The notes under the pieces: generated by a model
The model's database searches: none
Seen by the model: only the letters and a program-made list of their open reading frames with translations
Told to the model about the DNA's origin: nothing
Program-made: the position numbers and the translations under genes
In this document: piece after piece, positions 1 to 11,380 of the stretch
Numbering within the stretch: position 1 is the stretch's first letter
How the letters are laid out: each line of letters starts with the position of its first letter
Assembly: GCA_030549775.1 (NCBI GenBank)
Contig: CM060173.1
Coordinates: forward strand, 2,294,001-2,358,000
Source of the DNA: Tamarix chinensis
Taxonomy: Eukaryota > Streptophyta > Magnoliopsida > Caryophyllales > Tamaricaceae
Reading direction: 5' to 3'
Length of the DNA: 64,000 bases

Positions 1-961
1 AAAAACAATTTGCCACTAACCCACAAGCTAATAGAGCTGAGATTGCGTACATTTGGACCCCAGACCCTATAAATTGCAGATTCAAACTGAGTTGTTGTGG
101 TTTCTTTAGAATTCCAAAAGAAGTTCTCTTGATATTCAATTGTGGAATTTTTAAGACAAAATTGCCGGTTATGCCTTGCAACTCAGGGACCCTTCACAGT
201 CCAAAAATTTGTTCAAGGAAGGGAGGACTGCATGATTTTGCATCTTACGAACTTTTAGTTTGCAGGACAGGAATCACCATGCAGTCAGAAAGAACCAGCT
301 AAACATAAAGCTCTATCAGGCGCAAGTACTTAAGATGCTGCCTCATATAGTCACCTGAAAGTCATATTCATGAAGCCATACACCTAGAGGATAGCAGAAA
401 GCTAGCACAATACATATTGGCACGAGATATGTAAACGATAATCTCTCACTTTTAGACAAGAAGCAGCACTACATGAGGAACACTTATTCGACACAAGAAC
501 TGAATCGAAAATGATGAGGCACCTTGCTTAACCAACAACATTTTTTCTGACTAGGTTTCAGCTTAACCAGCTATAGAATAATATGATTCTAGTTAGTCAA
601 TGGGGCAAAATATAAGCGGCAGTTTCAATCTTTTCCTGCCATTTATTCACTAACACGGATTTAACATGTCATATAAAGACTAACATGCCTGATAAGCTTT
701 AGGCTAGCATAAAAGACCAATCCATAGATATATTCAAAAGAGGGTAGGTGAAACAAATTAGAGCATATAAACAATCAAGCCAAACTTAATAGAACTACTG
801 AAGTTTTATCTCTGCTTCTCTCCCTATATATATTCCTTGTCCCTTTCTTTCCCTCCAAAAGCTCAATAGTTTTCAGCAATAGCAAAAGTCAAAAAAATCC
901 ACACTACATTAAAAAAACCAAAAAAAAGAAATGCTAGTAAAAGATTCAAGAAATTAAATAC
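1..961 (-). other. Intron 1 of the LRR receptor-like kinase (partial)
   Basis: The coding exon to the right ends at a clear GT donor on the minus strand (positions 961-960), just after a codon for the second residue of a Glu-Gly pair. No reading frame in 1-860 continues the LRR protein, so the first intron is at least 960 bases long and its acceptor and the remaining exons (further LRRs, transmembrane segment, kinase domain) lie outside the window. I see no recognisable mobile element in it. Confidence 0.6.
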
Positions 962-1865
962 CTTCAAGTTGGTTGAAGCTAAGATCCAGTTCAGACAACA
1001 CCATCGAGCTGTCTTGCAAAAGCCCCTCAGGTATTGATCCAGACAATGAATTGCTTTCGAGACGAAGAACGCGAAGAGAGACCACGAAACTAAGGGATGG
1101 AACGCTGCCATTAAGCTTATTGTGACTGGCATCAAAGACCTCAAGACTGTCAAAATATGGTATACCATCATGAGCAAAGAGCTCACCCATCAATCCATTG
1201 TGGCTCACATTAAGAAACTGAATACTGGACACAAAACTTGAATTTCCAAGCCCTATATCCATAAAACCATCGAAACTGTTGAAACTGAGGTCAAGTGTCA
1301 TCACACTGCCAAGTTCCGAAACAACACCCATAATATCACCAGATAACCGATTCGAGTGCAAATCCAGATACTTTAAATTCTTCATATTACCAAAGCCAGA
1401 AGGAACCATGCCATCAAAATTATTTGAGGACAGATTCAAGAGTACTAAATTCTTTAAGCTTGTAAGACCGGAAGGCAACTGTCCTTGGAATAAATTGAGT
1501 GAAATATCCAAATATTCCAGAAAGGCGATAGAACCAACATCGTTAAGACTCCCAGAAAGCTGATTGTTGGAAATGGACAGGTTACGAAGCTTTGTAAGAC
1601 TTGAAATAGCAGTAAAACTGAATTCTCCAACCAGACCAACATTATTCAGGGTAATGGAATCAACATTGCCATCAATGCAACTTATACCATACCAATTATG
1701 AGGACACCCATCTGAAGCTAATGATTTGGAATCCCAAGATATAAGAACATCACCAGAAGGGTCTTTTGAAAACCCCTTTTTCAGCTGCAAAAGTGCATTG
1801 AAGTCTGAATATCCAAATGCGAATTCAACAAATAAGCATGTGGTAATAAAATAGATGGACCTCAT
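962..1865 (-). CDS. LRR receptor-like kinase, first coding exon (At5g10020-like)
   Basis: This is the N-terminal part of a plasma-membrane leucine-rich-repeat receptor-like kinase. Starting at the Met at 1865 gives a signal peptide (MRSIYFITTCLFVEFAFG), then an LRR N-terminal cap of about residues 20-62 with the paired cysteines and Trp of GCPHNWYGISC. About nine extracellular LRRs follow, with LxxLxLxxN cores such as LRNLSISNNQLSG and LKYLDLHSNRLSG, up to residue 301. The exon ends with a split Gly codon (phase 1) at a GT donor. Cap, repeat order and exon end resemble the Arabidopsis At5g10020 / GHR1-type atypical receptor kinases, recalled from family knowledge and not searched. An in-frame upstream Met at 1904 would put 13 polar residues before the signal peptide, so I prefer 1865. 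No stop or frameshift is present. The kinase domain is not in the window, so its activity cannot be judged. Confidence 0.85.
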
Positions 1866-2600
1866 TCCTTGGTCAACAAGCACAACTCCTTTGGGGGCAT
1901 GCAAAAATGGTCAGAGAAGATAACACGGAGAAACTGACATTCGGGTGGTTGTAATCCTGAGCGACACAAAAATTAGATCAAGCAGCAGTGAGATGGTGAA
2001 CTAGTAGCAGCAGTCGAAACAGACCGTGAAGGGTTAGAATGGTTCAATTCATGGCTAAATACAAGTTCAAAACTCTAAATCACAGATAAATAAGAACCCA
2101 TTCTCTGAGACATATCCTATACAAACCTAAGAATAATGGTCATGAAAATAGACCAAGAATTAAGAGACTTAAAACCCAACATTTCCAAGAATTAGCAAAA
2201 TTGCAGAACAGGCAATAAAAGATACGTGAAAGTAAGTAGCCATGTAGGTGAAAATGGCATATAAGAGGAAGAAGAGGCAAAACCCAAAGAGGGAAGTGAG
2301 AATGGAATAGAAGAAGAAGCTGATGATGAAAACCTTTTCCTCACTCAGCTAACAGAGATACAGAAATGCCAATAATGAGAAAGAAGTTTATGATTGAGAG
2401 TACCAAAAATTGGATGAGAGTTAGCAATAAATTAAAATTTGGTACTTCTGGAATTTGGTGCCATTGGAACACCGGAAGAAGCTTTGAAGTGAGTGAGATG
2501 GGGAGAGAGAGGGGAGGGGATAGAGTACACGGTGGAGCGAAATGGTTAGGTTTGTGTGGTAAAAAAAAAAAAAAAAAGGCAGCTTCTTTCACGCCACTGT
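1866..2600 (-). promoter_or_regulatory. 5' leader and proximal upstream region of the LRR kinase
   Basis: Read on the minus strand, the bases around 2480-2570 are strongly CT-rich, including a T run at 2561-2577. This is typical of plant 5' leaders near a transcription start. Between this block and the Met at 1865 lie several hundred bases with no long open frame, so a leader intron is possible. No firm TATA box or start site can be assigned. Confidence 0.35.
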
Positions 2601-4619
2601 ACCACATCAGTCCTGCAGTTTCATTTTCAATGGGTAACTTGAGAGGGGGGTCGTTACGCTTATTAGTTACTAGTAGTATTTGACTATTTGTTACTCTTAT
2701 TTTGGTTTATTCGACGACCCAATTGCCGCGCGAGTCTGTCTCCATTTATGTAATCCATGTCCAGCCAAACGAACTATGCGTAATTAATTAATTCAATAAT
2801 ATATCCCTTAATTACTACAAACATGGTACGGATCTCAATGCAAATGGACCTTTTTATTGTATTATTTTTAAAAGGTAAAGTTCCTGAGGATTCTGGGTAG
2901 GGCGGTAGACAAACATAACCAACTTTTGTGTCAGTTCGGTTGGGTTAATAAAATTTTGATTCGATTTATCTGATTAACTAAAAAAGTTAATTTTAAATTT
3001 TATCTTTAGGTTTATTTAATAAATAAGTAAATGAAATTTGATTTAGAATCGATTCAATTATTTTACTCTCAAATAAATTTAAAGTTGGTTCATTTATAAA
3101 AGTTAAGAGTGGTGCATTGCTTATGAGTTCGTTATAGACTCATTAATATGTCTATGTCATAAGATAATATACATGTTAAGATCTAATTAAATAAAATTTA
3201 AAGTTTTGGCATTTAATTGTATATGTTGATTAAATTGTTAGATGAGCCATAATAACCAAGCTTGCAACCGATTCATTTTATAACAAGCTAAATCATCTCA
3301 ATTAAAAAATATTTAATAAACAAATTGAATAGTAAAATGAGTCTACAAATAATCAAAGTCAAGCTCAAATAATTTAAATAAATGAATTGGATTTGTTTAT
3401 CCTAAATAAGTTATATCTTGTATGAGTCAAACTTGAGTTGAGGCGACTCAATTCATTTAGAGCTTAAATTATTATTTATTCTAGAACAACTTGTATTATA
3501 AAGTCGTAGATCAAGCAATAACATAATTTGGAATTTTGTCGAGCTTTGCTCAATAATAATTACGACAATCGTTAATTAGTGATTGTCAATGTTTACAAAA
3601 TTTCAAAGTTAATTCTCTTTAATTTTGATCATTCATAAGATAAAGGACAAATATTAAATTTGATTTTAAAGTTTTCTCTATAAATATAGATCTATATTAA
3701 TATATTGTAAACATAAAAAAGAAATTTGGGTTCATATAAAAACATACATATTGTATAAAATAAAGTAAATAGTTTCTAGTGTCATAAAACATATGCACAT
3801 CTCTATAACTAAAATACATATTTTTATTTTCTTATATCAAAAATAAATTGTAGTGTTACACATTTTTCAATACTATAATCTACGTCATTTAAAAATAATT
3901 TCACATTCTTTAAAAATAATCACACACCTACCGCCATAAAAATATGCTTCATACAATACAAAATAAATATCTTTCAAATATATATATATTCTTCATTTTT
4001 GCAATATATACTGCATACTTTAAAATTAAAAAATTGGACCAAAGTAGATTTGGCCAAAACTCGGTTTTTTATTAATAATAAAAAATCCATATGGATTAAA
4101 CATCGCCTTAGCTTGTTTAGTAGGAGATGGAAATCTAGAAATTTTAACTCGGTTTAGATTGGTCCAAGTACACTCATAGAGAACAAAAACGTACCATGAC
4201 GGTCCATGATTCCGATGAAAGGTGTGTCATTATAACTTAGGCATACATTATGGATTGTACTATTGAGCTTAATTTCAAAGATGCTATCGCTTAGCCCAAA
4301 ATTCTATAGCCGAAGAACATTCAATCACCTTAAGATAGTTAACCATGAAAACCGTTGTCATAAAAGGTAATAGCAGAGGTCCAAAGGAGGAAATTAAGAA
4401 AGAGAAAGAAAAATAAAGGGTAAATTGAAAAGGGGGTGGTTGTTATATATATATCAAAAATGCTGAGTTCACACTCCTTAAAATTCTAATTTTTGTGTTG
4501 TTAACCAATTAAAACCTTTCATTTATGAACACCTCTTCGCAGCACCTCTTTATTAATTTTTTTTATTCCCCTCAATTAATTACATAACATTTAATTATTT
4601 CAACCTTGAATATGATAAG
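2601..4619. other. AT-rich intergenic spacer
   Basis: No coding potential is seen. Around 2,890-3,480 there are degenerate stretches with words such as GAGTC/GACTC and CGGTT reminiscent of the TAGGGNTGTNAA-type elements found later in the window, but no paired termini could be found. The rest is AT-rich and of low complexity. Confidence 0.4.
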
Positions 4620-4977
4620 TGTAATATCCTAAAATTAACTACTAATTTTTTTTTTATTTTACAACGAAAATATAAAATAAAATAACCAGATATTACCGTC
4701 ATAATTAATATAAGTCTGACTTATGAGTCCATTCTTATGTCAATCACAAGGTAAAATAATTTAAAATGCTAAATCGGATAAAAAGAAAACGAGAGGAGTT
4801 TCATAAACTTAAATATGAGTTTAGATATTAACTCCAAGTACAATAATCCAAAATACAGACAAAATAGATATTATAGGTCTAAGAGTCTCAAAAGGGTATC
4901 TAGGTAAAACCAATCACGCCACCCCATATAAAACATCATAAGTTGCAAAATCATCTACTTATTCCTCATTAACTAGG
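4620..4977 (-). mobile_element. Long-LTR fragment, 3' end only
   Basis: It begins TGTAATATCCTAAAATTAAC and shares a colinear series of words (TTACCGTCATAATTA, CATAAGTCTGACTTATG, ATCACAAGG, AAGAGTCTCAAAAGGGTATC) with the start of the LTR at 59,425. It is therefore an LTR terminus of the same subfamily. It breaks off near 4,977, where different AT-rich sequence starts. No TSD is visible. Confidence 0.6.
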
Positions 4978-5493
4978 GTCGTTCACGGTTCAAATATCTA
5001 AAATTTTGGATATTTGATTATCAGATATCCAAAATTTCAGATATTTGAAAATGATATTTGATATTTGATTTGAAACTTCGGATATCCAAAAGATTAGATA
5101 TCTGAATTTTTAGATCAGATGTCAAATATAATTGATATTATCCAAATAAAATTTTAAATATAAAAAAAACCACCAAATTACAAATATATTTGATATTTTT
5201 CGATTTACTGAGCAAATATCAGATATGTTCAATAAATATTTGATGTTAAAACTAAAATTAAAGCTGCTACATTACAAGATTTATTTGGATTCTATTAGAT
5301 CTAAAAAAGATTTATATTAAAAATATAATTTTAACTAAATTAAATTTTGGCCCAAATACTAAATCAAGCAAGTAAAAATTATACACACACACACACACAC
5401 ACACACACCTAAATTTATTTATATATAATTATATATAAAATAAAAAATTATAAAAAATGTATAAATATTTTTCTTTGGATAAGATATTATTTG
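4978..5493. other. AT-rich segment with GATATCC/GGATATC inverted words
   Basis: It starts TAGGGTCGTTCACGG, resembling the TAGGGNTGTNAA termini of elements elsewhere here, and is full of short inverted words (ATATCCAAA/TTTGGATAT). No matching right terminus was found. It ends in a dinucleotide repeat and plain AT-rich DNA. Confidence 0.35.
5383..5408. repeat. (AC)n microsatellite
   Basis: Thirteen AC units in a row are directly visible. Confidence 0.95.
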
Positions 5494-6043
5494 TGTAACA
5501 CCCCCAAAATTCATTATTAAAAATTTTTGTTTTATTAAAAAAGTTAGCGAAAGTAAAGAAAACAAAACTATAAGTTATAGGGATATTACCGCCACACTTA
5601 GTACCAGATTGGTTCACTCCTACCATTCCAATACCAAATGCTAAGGCTAAAAAATGAAACACAGATTGCTAGAAACTCAAACCATATTAAAATCAGAGTA
5701 GTGCTAATAAACATTTTACAAGAATAAAATCCACCAATGGTGGTTACAAGAGCAAAGATTACATTTAAACTAGAAATTTAAAAGAGAAAGAAGGAAACCC
5801 TAAAGGTCCGGATAATTCCTTACGCACTTTCCCCTTGCCCACTTGAATAACACTTGAAAATGACCTAGAAGGGATACTACTTATTGAATAGGCAAGGGCC
5901 CCACGAATGGAACCCTTGAGTACTATAGTACTAAGTAACACTTTAAAATACACTGAAAAGTAGGCCCGCAATGCAACACATGATGCAAAACTATAAACAT
6001 ATATAATGAGAGGCGTATACATAACATTCATATACATAACAAG
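5494..6043 (-). mobile_element. Long-LTR 3' part, cut by the next LTR
   Basis: It begins TGTAACACCCCCAAAATTC on the plus strand (the LTR 3' terminus read in reverse) and carries the family's conserved blocks: the CCGCCACACTTAGTACCAG box, the AGTACCAAGTGCTAAGGCTA-like box, and the GGGGCCCC-containing block near 5,900 (shared with 8,060 and 21,460). The sequence is interrupted at 6,044 by another copy of the same terminus, so only about 550 bases remain. Confidence 0.75.
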
Positions 6044-6162
6044 TGTAACACCCCCAAAATTCACTACTAAAAAATTTTGTTTTATAAAAAGAATTAGCGG
6101 AAGCAAAGTAACAAAACTGTGAATTTCGGAGATATTACCGCCACACTTAGTACCAGACCGGT
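6044..6162 (-). mobile_element. LTR 3' terminus, 119-bp remnant
   Basis: A second TGTAACACCCCC terminus with the ACCGCCACACTTAGTACCAG box. It is cut at 6,163 by an LTR starting TGTAATCCCCC in the opposite orientation. The bases just left of that junction are CCGGT (6,158-6,162), the expected first copy of a 5-bp TSD. I did not find the second copy. Confidence 0.7.
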
Positions 6163-7347
6163 TGTAATCCCCCAAAATTTTAAAAACCTATAATTTAATA
6201 AATAGCCTTTGTTTGGGATAAATTAGCTTTCAAATTTAATTAATTTAATTATTTTATGGATTTTAGGTATATAAATCGAGTAGGAATATTTAATAAGCTA
6301 AAATAAATTTTTTGTCATTTTACCCTACTTATTTTATTTAAATAAATTTCCAAACAAATAATTTACTAAAATTATCCTTTTTAATCCATATATTTAATTA
6401 TATTATATTAAAATTATTAAATAAACTTATTTCCCAAAAATATTATATTATAATATTTTATAAATTATTTTATTTTATTTTTCCTATTTTCCTTTTCCAT
6501 TCCTCCCCTTTTTTCACTTTTTTCTCATCTTCTTTCTTTTTTTCCCTTTTTTCTCCCCTCGGGCTGCCATACCAGACCAACCTCTCCCTTATGCACTGGG
6601 CCACTGGCCCATCTCCCCTCTCTCTTCCTTCCTTCCTCTCTCGCACGACTCGCTTTTTCCTTCCTCTCCTCGCCCGTGCGTTGCAGCCCAGCCTAGCCTT
6701 TTTCTTTCTTCCCCCGACCGGGTCGGCTTAGCCTTCTTCTCTTTCCCTTTGACCGACTGGCTTCTTTCTTCCTTTTCTTCATTTTTCTCCGCTGCCCATA
6801 CCCGACACCCTGAGCACGCCCAACCATCGCCTGCAACTGCCATCCCAACCACCCCTGCCTCTCCCTCTCTCCCTCCTTTGTCCTTTTCTTTCCTATTTCG
6901 AACCAAACTAACCCCTGCACCCTCCATCCATGCCTGACTTCTTTCCTCTTCTTCCCTTCCCTCTCCTTGTTACTCGACCATCACCTGCCACCCTACAACC
7001 TACCCCGGCCGGCCACCTACTCCCCTCTGCCCCCTCTTCTTTTTCTTCTTCTCTCCTTGTCTCATCCTACCCCATAATGTTGAGCCTTACTTTCCCTTCC
7101 CCAATTCTTTTCTCTCATTTTCTCCTCCTTCCCATTTTTCTTCGGTTTTTGCACCACTGCCACCCTCTGCCGCTTACACCGCCACACTGACCCCCTGCAC
7201 CGCCTTCTACCACCACCTACTACTGCCCTACACCATCACACCACCCCGAGCCACCCTATAGTCCCCTTCTTCCTCCCCTCCTCTTTTCCCTTCTTTTCCC
7301 TCCCTTTTCGGCAGCCACCCTACACCGCCTCCTTCCATCGTCGTCCC
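6163..7347 (+). mobile_element. LTR 5' part, including a CT-rich block
   Basis: It starts TGTAATCCCCCAAAATTTTA and is followed by about 300 bases of AT-rich DNA and then some 850 bases of C/T-rich DNA (6,480-7,330). This is the same order seen in the copies starting at 7,348 and, on the minus strand, at 17,072. It is interrupted at 7,348 by the next LTR; GTCCC (7,343-7,347) would be the left TSD copy. Open frames in the CT-rich block are low-complexity and I do not call them genes. Confidence 0.75.
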
Positions 7348-7673
7348 TGTAATCCCCTAAAATATTAAAACCCTATAATTTAATAAATAAATTTTAATTG
7401 GGATAAATTATCCTTTAAACCTATTTAATTTAATTATTTTATGGATTTTTGAGTAAAAAAAATTGGGTATAAATATTTAATAAATTAAAATAAATATGTT
7501 GTTATTTTATCACACTCTTATTATTTAAATAAATTTTCAAACCCTTATTTTACTAAAATTATTCTTTTTAACCCTTATATTTTAATTATATTAAATTAAA
7601 TTATTAAATCAATTTATTACCTAAAAATATTATATTGTATTATTTTATAAATTAAATTATTTTATTTAATACC
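7348..7673 (+). mobile_element. Host LTR, left piece (continues at 17,078)
   Basis: It begins TGTAATCCCCTAAAATATT and gives the family's AT-rich 5' segment. At 7,674 it is interrupted by the LTR 7,674-17,072, and it resumes at 17,078 with the CT-rich block expected to come next. The target-site duplication ATACC (7,669-7,673 and 17,073-17,077) proves the join. Confidence 0.85.
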
Positions 7674-8369
7674 TGTAACACCCCAAAAATTTACTACTAA
7701 AAAAATTTCATTTGATTAAAAGAAAATTAGCAGAAGCAAAATACTAAATCGTGAATTCTGGGGATATTACCGCCACACTTAGTACCAGACCGGTTCACTC
7801 ATACCGTTCCAGTACCAAGTGCTAAGGCTAAAAGGTAAAATAAAATTTTACTAGAAAATTAAACATATATAAATCAGAGAAGCGCAGTAACAATTTATGA
7901 GAGTAAAATCCAACCACGGGTTACAAAATAACAAATACGTTGAATTTAAAGAGATAAATTAAAACCCTAGTAGTTCCGGATAGTTCCTTACGCTCTTTCC
8001 CGAGGCTTACTTGAATAGCACCGAACACGACTTGCAAGGGGCACTGCCCATTGAATAGGCAGGGGCCCCACGAAGGGAACCCTTTGGTACTACGGTATTG
8101 AGTAATCCTTTAAATGCACACTTAAAAACAGGTCCGCAGGTAACACATGCAATACTGCTATATTCGTACATAACGACAGGTGTAAACATCATATTCAAAC
8201 CCACAAAATTAGTACATAAGGTCATGAAGAAATTCTATCACGTATAAATGATCAAGGCCACACGTAAAGTATATACGTATTCCAAATTAATTATTTAATT
8301 AATCCTTTCATCGAAAGTCGATGCACACCATGCATTTTATCGAATCCATGTAAGTACAATAATACCCTA

Positions 8370-8715
8370 CTATTTTAGTCGGTGGGCCGGTCACTTGCGG
8401 GACAAAGTCTACACCACTATTATTTGTCAGTTGATCGGTCACTTATAGGGCAAAACACACCTAACCACTATTACTAACCGGTGGATCAGCTGGTTCCTAC
8501 TCACATGGTGTTCCACTGTAAGTAATTAATATCTTTTAAGCGAATTATCACATTCAGGTTTGGTTTATTGAGCTCGGGATCCCCCACTATTATTACCGGT
8601 GGGTCGGTCACTTGCGGGACAAAGTCCACACCACTATTATTCGCCGGTGGATCGGTCACTTATAGGGCATAACGCACCTAACCACTATTACTAACCGGTT
8701 GATCGGCTGGACCCG
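8370..8715. repeat. CACTATTAT-CCGGTGGATCGGTC minisatellite
   Basis: Tandem units of roughly 60-75 bases each contain CACTATTAT, then a CCGGTGG-like core, then GATCGGTCACTT and a GGGACAAAG or GGGCAAAAC tail. The array lies inside the LTR of 7,674-17,072. Related arrays occur at 9,880-10,215, 20,930-21,200 (inverted) and 60,055-60,495. Confidence 0.8.
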
Positions 8716-9879
8716 GCTCAATAATCTTCCACTTTACATGATTAGTATTTTATCGTATCTTATTCAATAGACCCCGCCCTAAACATGCATGGCTCACTCT
8801 AGCTATAAGATAATAGTATGTAAAGCACGACATAAAATTGTACAAGGTATTCAAGGCAAGTAAAATGCGTAACACATAGGCGACCTTAGCTACACCCTTA
8901 CTCGGTTTAGGTTACTAAATTATTTCTCATACTTATTAGGTTACTAATCCCCCTTCATAATTACTACACTTAATATACTTTCCATTTAGTTGGTTAGGTT
9001 ACCGCTTCGCCCTTTTTCCTTTATTACAATTAATAAATTATTCTTGAGTTGGTCAAATTACCAAATTACCCTTCCTCCTTATCATAATTACCAAATTAAC
9101 CCTTTATTTAGTTAATTACCCAATTACCGTCCTCTATTATCAATGACCATCTACCCTTCTTGTAACACCCCAAAATTCACTAATTTTTTTTAAAAGCGGA
9201 AGTAATAAAAATAGAAATACTTAAAACCTGTGAATTTTGGGCATGTTACCGCCACACTTAGTACCAGAACGGTTCTCTCCGACCGTTCCAGTACCAAGTG
9301 CTAAGGCTAAGAAAAGATTTACATTAAACTCAAACCAGTAGTTCATAAAAGAACTCAAAAGATCATACATTAAAATGAGAGTACGCATAAACGTTTATAA
9401 CCCATAATAAATTAGAGGTCAAAGTGCGAAATCAAAGAGGATAAATACTCAATACAAGGTAATAAATCAAGGAGGATAACTCCAATACAAAATAAATAAT
9501 AGGAGGAAATAAAATAGCATAATGACTAAAATACGGCAACAACTCTCTCGAACTTCGAGCCAAAATGCTCAACACTCAGCCCCGACTGATGTCTCGCCCA
9601 CCTGCACAAGTCAGAAGGGCATGCTACTCGTGGGAATGAGCAGCACCCATGAAAGGGGTGATCAGTACGCTACGTATTGAGTAAGGTAACCAAGCACTAA
9701 GTCCAACACATAAGCATATAATCCATGCAGAATAATAATAGGGCATAATCACCAACACAGTAACATAAAGGCAATGAACGATCAAGATCCAATATAGTTT
9801 AGATTAATTGCTTTATTAATCCTTTATCGAATTATTTTCACACCATACTCTTTATCAAGTCCATACGATTTCGGGAACC

Positions 9880-10215
9880 CCACTATTTTAGCCGGTGGAT
9901 CGGTCGCGAGGGTACATGCCCTGCCACTATTATATGCTGGTGGATCGGTCGCGAGGGTAACATACGCTGCCACTATTATATGCCGGTGGATCGGTCTGGC
10001 CCCTTTGTCGTATGGTGTTCCACTGTAAGTAATTAGTGTCTTTCCACATCTTAACAACATATATAGTTTGGTTTGTTGAGCTCGGGATCCCCCACTATTA
10101 TAGCCGGTAGATCGGTCGCGAGGGTACATGCCCTGCCACTATTTTAGCCGGTGGATCGGTCGCGAGGGAAAACATTCCCTGCCAACATTATGCCGGTGGA
10201 TCGGTCTGGGTCCGG
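9880..10215. repeat. CACTATTATATGCCGGTGGATCGGTC minisatellite
   Basis: Six or so related units contain CACTATT, GCCGGTGGATCGGTC, then GCGAGGGTA and CCTGCC. They lie in two blocks (9,880-10,015 and 10,090-10,215) separated by a GTGTTCCACTGTAAGTAATT spacer that also occurs at 8,510. The array is inside the innermost LTR. Confidence 0.8.
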
Positions 10216-10379
10216 CTCAACATCTTCCACTTTACGTAATTAATATTTTTAAGTGTCTTATTCAAAGGCTTTCACCTTGGACATGCATAAGTCATCACAC
10301 ATCACAAATCATAAAATTCTACCATCATAATTACACTTAAACACCACATACACATGATAACACAAAAACCCTAATCAGC

Positions 10380-11380
10380 CACCACATACCTCAATTAACC
10401 ACAACAAACCATAGTTAACCACTCCAAAATCCATTTAACCATACCAACCATAATTAGCCACTCCACGCCTTAGTTAATCATAACAATCCACAATTATCCA
10501 CTCCAACCTTAGTTAATCACAACAACCCATAGTTCATTACTCCAAACCCTAATTCAGTCTCTTCCGTACCCTCATAATGCTCCAAGTACTATTTTCCATC
10601 CAAAATAGTTCAACACCCAAATAACACTTACATTACCTTCCTTACATCCCAAATTAACTTTCCACACGTAAATTTCATACCCATGCAGACATTAGTCTCC
10701 CCATACAAACCTTCAAACCTTTTTCATGCAAACCCTAAAATTTCACGTGAAACCCTAAATTCAACCATGCAAATCCTAATACTGCCATTCAACCATCAAT
10801 GCCACCATGGAAACCCTAATACCACCATACAACCATAAATACCACCATACAACCTTAATAACATCATACAAACCCTAATACCACCACACAACCATAATTA
10901 CCACCATACAAACCATACTTCCGTCATACAAAACCCTAAATTCAATCCACACAAAACCAAAGTTTCACCCATATCAAACCTAAATTCAAACCATATAAAA
11001 CCCAAAGATTTGTCCTTACCTTACAATTGATTAGATTCTCCCATTCATAACCACAACTTAGATTTTCCCATACAAGACTATAAGTTAGATTCTCCCACAT
11101 AAAATCATAATTTAGAATCTCCCAAGCAAAACCATAAATTGGATTCCCCCAAACAAATCATAAATTAGATTCTCCCAATTAAATCATAAATTAGATTCTC
11201 CCATATAATATCATAAATTACATTCTCCCAAATAACATCATAAATTAGATTTTTCCAAACAAATCATAAATTAGATTCTCCCATATAATATCATAAATTA
11301 CATTCTCCCAAATAACATCATACATTAGATTCTCCCAAACAAATCATAAATTAGATTCTCTCGCACGAAACCCTACATTT
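10380..11380. repeat. Successive 30-40-bp tandem repeats within the innermost LTR
   Basis: Three related tracts follow each other: AACCATAGTTAACCACTCC-type units (10,380-10,540), AAACCCTAATACCACCATAC-type units (10,730-10,960), and CATAAATTAGATTCTCCCA-type units (11,030-11,370, period about 32). The middle tract contains several AAACCCTAA words, the plant telobox / telomere-repeat permutation. Confidence 0.75.

Noticed and set aside
10730..11380. CRISPR-like or interstitial-telomere array
   Set aside because: Repeats are imperfect with no unique spacers, the genome is a plant's, and AAACCCTAA words are part of a longer minisatellite unit rather than a telomere tract.
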